A DNA stretch of 44,306 nucleotides from Lachnospiraceae bacterium (lineage in GTDB: Bacteria > Bacillota_A > Clostridia > Lachnospirales > Lachnospiraceae). Below are positions 39,347-44,306 of this stretch, piece by piece. The number at the start of each line of letters is the position of its first letter. Within the stretch, counting starts at the first letter, position 1. The stretch spans positions 1 through 44,306 of the forward strand of contig SFGN01000019.1 of the NCBI GenBank assembly GCA_004556565.1, given 5' to 3'. The notes beneath the pieces are model-generated. The model saw only the letters and a program-made list of their open reading frames with translations, did no database searches and was not told the origin of the DNA. The position numbers and the translations under genes were made by a program.

Positions 39347-40522
39347 ATGAATTATTATGACAGAGCAATGGAATTAGAAGATGAAATCATAGAAAACCGG
39401 AGGTATTTCCATAAAAATGCAGAAGTGGGGCTCAATATGCCGAAAGCCCAGGCATATGTAATAGAAAAACTTACCGAATATGGGCTGCAGCCGCAGAAAT
39501 GCGGTCACGGTGTATCGGCAGTGCTGGGGCACGGAGGAAATGTTCTGCTGCTTCGTGCAGATATGGATGCGCTTCCCATGCCGGAGGAAAGCGGAGAAGA
39601 ATTTGCCTGCCCGACAGGTATGCAAAACCATGCCTGCGGACATGATTTTCATGCGGCCATGCTGCTGACAGCGGCCAAAATGCTGAAAGAAAACGAGGAA
39701 TCACTGGAAGGGACGGTCAAATTCATGTTCCAGCCGGCAGAGGAAACCTTTGAGGGAAGTAAAGATATGATTGCGGCCGGCATCCTCGAAAATCCGCCTG
39801 TTGACGCGGCTCTTGCGTACCATGTCGCTGCAGGAAAACTGCCTATGGGACTGTATATGTATAACGATAAGGACACTATGATGTTTTCTGTGGACGGTTT
39901 TAAGATTACAATCCATGGAAAAGGCTCACACGGGGCCTATCCTCAGAATTCTGTCGATCCGATCAATATCGGGGTGCATATTCATCTTGCACTTCAGGAG
40001 CTGATTGCAAGAGAGAGCGACCCGACACACGCATGCGTGCTCACTATCGGACAGTTCCAGGCCGGAGCTGCGGCAAATATTATTCCGGATGTTGCCGTCC
40101 TTCAGGGGACGATCCGAACAAATAAGAGGGAAGCGAGAGAACTTCTGGTGCGCAGGATGAAAGAGACAGCACAAAAAACGGCGGAAGTTTTCGGCGGAAG
40201 TGTTGATATTGAGATGATCTCGGAAGTGCCGCCGCTGATCTGCGATCCTGAGCTGACAAAAGAGATGGTTGGATATATGAAGGAGCTTCCTATTCCCGGA
40301 ATGACCGGATGTCCCGGAACGTCTTCAAGCGCATCCGAGGATTTTGCGGTGATTGCGGAAAAAGTTCCGTCTGCATTTATGTATCTGTCAGCAGGATATA
40401 TGGACGAAAGAGGAGCATATGGGCCGCATAACCCCAAGGTACAGTTTAATGAAGATGTGTGCCCGATCGGAGCGGCCTGCCTTGCCCATTGTGCAGTGCA
40501 GTGGCTGAGGCATAATAAATAA
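39347..40522 (+). CDS. M20 family amidohydrolase (hippurate/IAA-amino acid hydrolase type)
   Basis: 391 residues. Cytosolic metallopeptidase with LRADMDALPM, the HACGHDFHAAM metal-binding block, FQPAEE and a dimerisation domain starting KITIHGKGSHGAYPQ, then SSASEDFA. It frees amino acids from N-acyl or N-aromatic amides. GAGG lies seven bases before ATG 39347; a GTG at 39341 is an alternative start. Tightly linked to the HAD gene. The substrate is not evident. Confidence 0.92.
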   Translation: MNYYDRAMELEDEIIENRRYFHKNAEVGLNMPKAQAYVIEKLTEYGLQPQKCGHGVSAVLGHGGNVLLLRADMDALPMPEESGEEFACPTGMQNHACGHDFHAAMLLTAAKMLKENEESLEGTVKFMFQPAEETFEGSKDMIAAGILENPPVDAALAYHVAAGKLPMGLYMYNDKDTMMFSVDGFKITIHGKGSHGAYPQNSVDPINIGVHIHLALQELIARESDPTHACVLTIGQFQAGAAANIIPDVAVLQGTIRTNKREARELLVRRMKETAQKTAEVFGGSVDIEMISEVPPLICDPELTKEMVGYMKELPIPGMTGCPGTSSSASEDFAVIAEKVPSAFMYLSAGYMDERGAYGPHNPKVQFNEDVCPIGAACLAHCAVQWLRHNK

Positions 40523-40557
40523 ACGGCAGTGAAACTTCAAGGCGGGAGGCGGCAGCA

Positions 40558-40641
40558 TGAAGATCACCAAATTATGTATTAAGAATTATATGCAGAAGGA
40601 AGCGGACAGAATCAGGGAATCGTGGTGGTGGAAGAACGTTT
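40558..40641 (+). other. Short ORF, likely part of a broken gene
   Basis: A 27-residue frame with a ribosome site GGGAGG before ATG 40558, ending at TGA 40639-40641. The residues resemble no family I know. It overlaps in another frame the amidohydrolase-like remnant at 40583-40726. It may be a real small peptide but more likely belongs to the same decayed gene. Confidence 0.3.
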
Positions 40642-40726
40642 GAAGTATTTATTTGATAATTTTGATACAGAATATGTGGAAAAGATCGCATTCCGCAATG
40701 CAGAAGAATTACTCTTGATTAAATAA
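40583..40726 (+). pseudogene. Remnant of an amidohydrolase-like gene (3' end)
   Basis: One frame reads open after a stop at 40580-40582 and encodes VVVEERLKYLFDNFDTEYVE, then KIAFRNAEELLLIK and TAA at 40724. The FRNAEELL end looks like the last helix of TIM-barrel amidohydrolases, where ENA/NAEKL motifs are usual. No start or catalytic part exists nearby, so I read it as the surviving 3' end of a deleted gene. The identification rests on a short stretch. Confidence 0.4.
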
Positions 40727-40815
40727 TCAGATATGATAACCTTATAGATAAATAATGAGTTCAGGACTCCATATTACGTTTGGAGAACATAAAATTTTTC
40801 ATAAGGAGAAAATCT

Positions 40816-40869
40816 ATGGGAGCATGGAGTGCTGTGAACGGTAATAATTGCTTTACAAATATTTTATAA
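40816..40869 (+). pseudogene. 17-codon frame resembling the start of a DUF4259-type protein
   Basis: AAGGAG stands eight bases before ATG 40816, and the frame MGAWSAVNGNNCFTNIL stops at TAA 40867. Many DUF4259 proteins begin MGAW, so it could be the truncated 5' end of such a gene. It lies directly before the clpB CIRCE. Very short, weak evidence. The rest of 40727-40815 shows nothing. Confidence 0.22.
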
Positions 40870-40875
40870 ATCAAA

Positions 40876-40902
40876 TTAGCACTCAATGCTTGACAGTGCT
40901 AA
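40876..40902. promoter_or_regulatory. CIRCE operator of clpB, overlapping the -35 box
   Basis: TTAGCACTC (40876-40884), nine-base spacer, CAGTGCTAA (40894-40902). One mismatch to consensus, C for G at 40894. That C completes the TTGACA -35 box at 40890-40895, so HrcA would sit directly on the promoter. Confidence 0.93.
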
Positions 40903-40918
40903 CAAACGGTGTTATTGT
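40890..40918 (+). promoter_or_regulatory. Promoter of clpB
   Basis: A perfect TTGACA (40890-40895), 17-base spacer and TATTGT (40913-40918) with a TGT extension before the -10. The -35 is inside the right half of the CIRCE. Confidence 0.85.
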
Positions 40919-40968
40919 TACAGTGTAATTAGAACAAATGAGTTTTTCTTGGCAAAGGAGGCTTTTCT

Positions 40969-43569
40969 ATGAACATAAACAAATTTACACAGAATTCTCT
41001 GCAGGCGGTTCAGTCCTGTGAGAAGCTGGCGTATGATTACGGCAATCAGGAGCTTGCACAGGAACATCTTTTGTACGCACTGGTCACACAGGAGGACGGC
41101 TTGATTCTGAAGCTTCTGGAGAAGATGGGATTTCAGGGCACGTTGGTTGTAAACCGGGTAGATGAATTATTAAAGAAGCGTCCGAAGGTACAGGGCGGAC
41201 AGGTATATATTGGAAAAGATTTGAATAATGTTTTGATCCATGCTGAGGATGAGGCAAAGCAGATGGGAGATGAATATGTTTCCGTTGAGCATCTGTTCCT
41301 GGCGCTTTTGGATTATGCGAGTCGGGAGATGAAATCATTTTTCAAGGAAATGGGTATCAGCCGGGAAGGATTTCTTCAGGCACTTTCTTCTGTCAGAGGG
41401 AATCAGCGGGTGACAAGCGATAACCCGGAAGCTACCTATGATACTTTGAAGAAATACGGACAGGATCTGGTAGACCGTGCCCGTGAGCAGAAACTTGACC
41501 CGGTCATCGGCCGTGATGAAGAGATCAGGAATGTGATTCGGATTCTGTCGCGTAAGACAAAAAACAATCCGGTGCTGATCGGTGAACCGGGTGTCGGCAA
41601 GACAGCGGTCGTGGAAGGTCTTGCACAGAGGATCGTAAAGGGCGATGTCCCGGAAGGGCTTAAGGATAAGACAATTTTTTCACTGGATATGGGAGCACTT
41701 GTTGCCGGCGCGAAATACAGGGGTGAATTTGAGGAACGTCTGAAAGCAGTTCTCGAGGAAGTTAAGAGCAGTGACGGAAGGATTATCCTGTTTATCGACG
41801 AGCTGCATACGATTGTGGGTGCAGGTAAGACGGACGGCGCGATGGATGCCGGAAATATGCTTAAGCCGATGCTTGCCCGCGGTGAACTCCACTGTATCGG
41901 GGCAACTACACTTGATGAATACCGGCAGTATATCGAAAAGGATGCCGCACTGGAACGAAGATTCCAGCCGGTCATGGTAGATGAGCCGTCCGTCGAGGAT
42001 GCTATCTCTATTTTGCGTGGATTAAAAGAACGTTACGAAGTATTTCATGGCGTAAAAATAACAGACAGTGCACTTGTAGCAGCGGCTACTCTGTCACACA
42101 GATATATCTCCGACAGATTCCTGCCGGATAAGGCTATTGACCTTGTGGACGAGGCCTGTGCATTGATAAAGACAGAACTGGATTCCATGCCGGCAGAGCT
42201 GGATGAGCTCAGCAGGCGTATCATGCAGCTTGAAATTGAAGAAGAGGCGCTGAAGAAAGAGGAAGACCGGTTAAGCAAAGAACGACTGGAGAATCTGCAG
42301 GAAGAGCTTGCAGAACTGAGAGAGGAATTTGCAGGAAAGAAAGCACAGTGGGACAATGAAAAAGCGTCAGTTGAGCGTGTGCAGAAAATCCGTGAGGAAA
42401 TTGAACAGGTGAACCGTGATATTCAGAAAGCACAGCAGGAATATGATCTGAATAAGGCAGCCGAGCTGCAGTACGGACGCCTTCCGCAATTGAAAAAGCA
42501 GCTGGAAACCGAGGAGGAGCGTGTGAAAGAAAAAGATGCTTCTCTGGTACATGAGGCGGTGACGGACGAAGAAATCGCACGTATCATTTCCCGTTGGACC
42601 GGAATACCGGTTACGAAATTGAACGAGAGCGAACGGAGCAAGACGCTTCATCTGGCAGATGAGCTTCATAAAAGGGTCATTGGTCAGGAGGAAGGTGTGC
42701 AGCTGGTTACGGAAGCGATCCTGCGTTCCAAAGCGGGAATCAAAGACCCGTCCAAGCCGATCGGCTCCTTCCTTTTCCTTGGACCTACCGGCGTAGGAAA
42801 GACGGAGCTTGCGAAGGCTCTGGCTCAGAGTCTGTTTGACGATGAGAATAATATGGTTCGTATTGATATGAGCGAGTACATGGAGAAATATTCCGTGTCC
42901 CGTCTGATCGGAGCTCCTCCGGGATACGTAGGATATGATGAAGGCGGACAGCTCACGGAGGCGGTCAGGAGAAAACCGTATTCAGTCGTCCTGTTTGATG
43001 AAGTGGAAAAGGCACATCCGGATGTGTTCAATGTGCTGCTTCAGGTATTGGATGACGGGCGGATCACTGATTCTCAGGGACGCACGGTAGACTTTAAAAA
43101 TACGATTTTGATTATGACATCAAATATCGGAGCAAATTATCTTCTGGAAGGAATTCAGGAGGACGGTACGATAAGCACCGAAGTACAGGATTTTGTGATG
43201 GGTGACCTGAAAAATCATTTCCGTCCGGAATTTCTGAACAGGCTGGATGAAATTATCATGTTCAAACCGCTGACAAAGGCAGATGTTACTTCTATCATTG
43301 ACCTGCTTATGGCAGATGTCAATAAACGTCTTGAGGAAAAAGAGCTTGAGATTGAGCTGACGGATGCTGCCAAAGCTTTTGTCGTGGAAGGCGGATATGA
43401 GCCGATGTACGGGGCAAGGCCGCTGAAACGGTATTTGCAGAAGCATGTTGAGACATTGGCAGCCAAACTGATCCTGGGAGGCAAAATCGGAAGAGGCGAC
43501 AAGATCGTGATTGATGTTGTTGACGATAACTTAGAGGCATATGTCAAAGAGCAGGTGACAGTGTCTTAA
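40969..43569 (+). CDS. clpB: Disaggregase ClpB (Hsp100)
   Basis: 866 residues, full length. Clp_N repeats (about 1-145), AAA-1 with Walker A GEPGVGKT (205-212) and FIDELHTIVGAG, a long coiled-coil middle domain (about 400-535) typical of ClpB rather than ClpC, AAA-2 with GPTGVGKT (605-612) and VVLFDEVEKAHPDV, and the C-terminal dimer domain. It has no IGF-like ClpP loop. With DnaK it rescues aggregated protein after heat stress. AAAGGAGG is eight bases before ATG 40969. CIRCE-controlled like htpG. Confidence 0.97.
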   Translation: MNINKFTQNSLQAVQSCEKLAYDYGNQELAQEHLLYALVTQEDGLILKLLEKMGFQGTLVVNRVDELLKKRPKVQGGQVYIGKDLNNVLIHAEDEAKQMGDEYVSVEHLFLALLDYASREMKSFFKEMGISREGFLQALSSVRGNQRVTSDNPEATYDTLKKYGQDLVDRAREQKLDPVIGRDEEIRNVIRILSRKTKNNPVLIGEPGVGKTAVVEGLAQRIVKGDVPEGLKDKTIFSLDMGALVAGAKYRGEFEERLKAVLEEVKSSDGRIILFIDELHTIVGAGKTDGAMDAGNMLKPMLARGELHCIGATTLDEYRQYIEKDAALERRFQPVMVDEPSVEDAISILRGLKERYEVFHGVKITDSALVAAATLSHRYISDRFLPDKAIDLVDEACALIKTELDSMPAELDELSRRIMQLEIEEEALKKEEDRLSKERLENLQEELAELREEFAGKKAQWDNEKASVERVQKIREEIEQVNRDIQKAQQEYDLNKAAELQYGRLPQLKKQLETEEERVKEKDASLVHEAVTDEEIARIISRWTGIPVTKLNESERSKTLHLADELHKRVIGQEEGVQLVTEAILRSKAGIKDPSKPIGSFLFLGPTGVGKTELAKALAQSLFDDENNMVRIDMSEYMEKYSVSRLIGAPPGYVGYDEGGQLTEAVRRKPYSVVLFDEVEKAHPDVFNVLLQVLDDGRITDSQGRTVDFKNTILIMTSNIGANYLLEGIQEDGTISTEVQDFVMGDLKNHFRPEFLNRLDEIIMFKPLTKADVTSIIDLLMADVNKRLEEKELEIELTDAAKAFVVEGGYEPMYGARPLKRYLQKHVETLAAKLILGGKIGRGDKIVIDVVDDNLEAYVKEQVTVS

Positions 43570-43603
43570 CAAAACAATGAGTCAGAACGGAAGGGTGGGC
43601 GAT

Positions 43604-44218
43604 TTGGCACAGGTAATCTTTCATATAGATGTGAATTCAGCTTATTTAAGCTGGACAGCAGTGGAACAATTGAAAAAGGGTGCAGAGGTGGATATTCGTA
43701 CAATCCCGTCCATCATCGGCGGAGACCAGAAGTCCCGCCACGGCGTGGTTCTTGCAAAGTCCATCCCTGCTAAAAAATATGGCATTCGCACCGGGGAACC
43801 GGTTGCGAATGCTTTTCGTAAATGCCCAAATCTTGTGATGGAACCGCCTGACCATAAAATGTATCGGGAGAAAAGCGATTTGCTGATGAAGTACCTTCGG
43901 ACATTTTCTGAGGAGATCGAGCAGGTCAGCGTGGATGAGTGTTATATGAATCTGACTAATGTCATCCACAGGTTCCCTTCCGTCCCTGACGCGGCGATGG
44001 AAATTAAAAACGGAGTAAAAGAAAGATTTGGGTTTACAGTAAACATCGGAATTTCCACAAATAAGCTTCTTGCAAAGATGGCATCGGATTTTGAAAAGCC
44101 GGATAAGATACACACCCTTTATCCGAATGAAATTGAGGAGAAAATGTGGCCGCTGCCGGTCGGAGATTTGTTCATGGCGGGGCACTCCAGCGTTGAGGCA
44201 CTGAAAAAACTAGTATAA
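43604..44218 (+). pseudogene. dinB: DNA polymerase IV (DinB), truncated
   Basis: About 204 residues of the Y-family polymerase core: FHIDVNSAYLSW with the first metal aspartate, SIPAKKYGIRTGEP, and SVDECYMNL with the catalytic DE pair. After LPVGDLFMAGHSSVEALKKL the frame reads Val and stops, where full-length DinB (about 400 residues) goes on into the thumb and little-finger domains. I see no continuation in any frame. TTG 43604 with AAGGG eight bases upstream is the likely start; ATG 43577 lacks a ribosome site. Lies 34 bases after clpB without a terminator. Without the little finger it should not bind DNA or the clamp properly. Confidence 0.85.
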
Positions 44219-44220
44219 TT

Positions 44221-44239
44221 CACTTTAATTAACAAAGTG
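44221..44239. repeat. Inverted repeat at the dinB break
   Basis: CACTTT (44221-44226) and AAAGTG (44234-44239) form a perfect six-base inverted repeat with a seven-base centre, starting two bases after the truncated dinB stop. Such small dyads occur at recombinase attachment sites and element ends. The opposite end is outside the window. Confidence 0.4.
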
Positions 44240-44259
44240 TTTCGTTATTGGCTGATATC

Positions 44260-44268
44260 TGTTATAAT
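44260..44268 (+). promoter_or_regulatory. Extended -10 promoter for the gene at the right edge
   Basis: TGTTATAAT at 44260-44268 is a perfect -10 with TG extension. No matching -35 is seen 16-18 bases upstream. Confidence 0.55.
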
Positions 44269-44291
44269 AGACTTGCGGGAGGAAGTCTATT

Positions 44292-44306
44292 ATGCCAAAT
44301 ACAGTT
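44292..44306 (+). CDS. Start of a gene running off the right edge
   Basis: Five codons (MPNTV) with a strong GGGAGGAAG ribosome site six bases upstream and an extended -10 promoter. It lies directly after the break in dinB. Too short to identify. An integrase or recombinase of an inserted element would be a natural guess from the place only. Confidence 0.5.

Overview
The window looks like ordinary chromosome of an anaerobic, spore-lineage Firmicute of the Lachnospiraceae type (Blautia, Dorea and Mediterraneibacter relatives). The basis is strong AGGAGG ribosome sites, TTGACA/TATAAT promoters, CIRCE operators, a Csp-like subtilase, rubrerythrin, an MBOAT/DHHW acylation cluster and a complete F-type ATP synthase operon. 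No rRNA, tRNA, CRISPR array or complete insertion sequence was seen.

Layout. 1-2516: CIRCE-controlled htpG ending at a bidirectional terminator. 2536-3021 (-): a small DUF5721-like protein. 3094-7158: a promoter and a four-gene cell-surface O-acylation cluster (SGNH hydrolase, DUF4358, MBOAT, DHHW), running by overlapping frames into an RluF-like pseudouridine synthase and ligA. 9969-11616: a promoter, a divergent clpX-like unfoldase and its terminator. 11686-13392 (-): subtilase, with back-to-back promoters to a zinc-ribbon protein, an LspA-like peptidase, nudC and a YitT protein. 16641-19695 (-): an operon of two alpha/beta-hydrolases and an ATP-grasp enzyme. 19799-21432: citrate synthase behind a tight promoter-terminator unit. 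21440-22285: mntP behind a yybP-ykoY (Mn2+) riboswitch. 22319-22939: rubrerythrin. 23278-24543: a CLC-type (probably fluoride) transporter. 24596-27278 (-): kdpDE, divergent from ktrBA (27572-29628) and a 51-residue membrane protein. 29888-37465: the ATP synthase operon (atpZ-like, atpI-like, B E F H A G D C). 37538-40522: cupin, GNAT, HAD phosphatase and M20 peptidase. 40558-40869: gene remnants. 40876-43569: CIRCE-controlled clpB. 43604-44218: a dinB gene cut off halfway, followed by the start of another gene at the window edge.

How they work together. htpG and clpB, over 40 kb apart, should both answer to HrcA. KdpDE next to KtrAB suggests that this two-component system controls constitutive-type potassium uptake rather than a KdpFABC pump. 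The ATP synthase c subunit has the Na+-binding residue set, with a glutamate in place of the usual glutamine, which predicts a sodium-coupled enzyme of the two-carboxylate class. The most promising less-described items are the hydrolase/ATP-grasp operon, the inverted repeat and small protein of the ktr locus, the paired 18-bp repeats before atpB, the short transcript unit before citrate synthase, and the disrupted dinB at the right edge.
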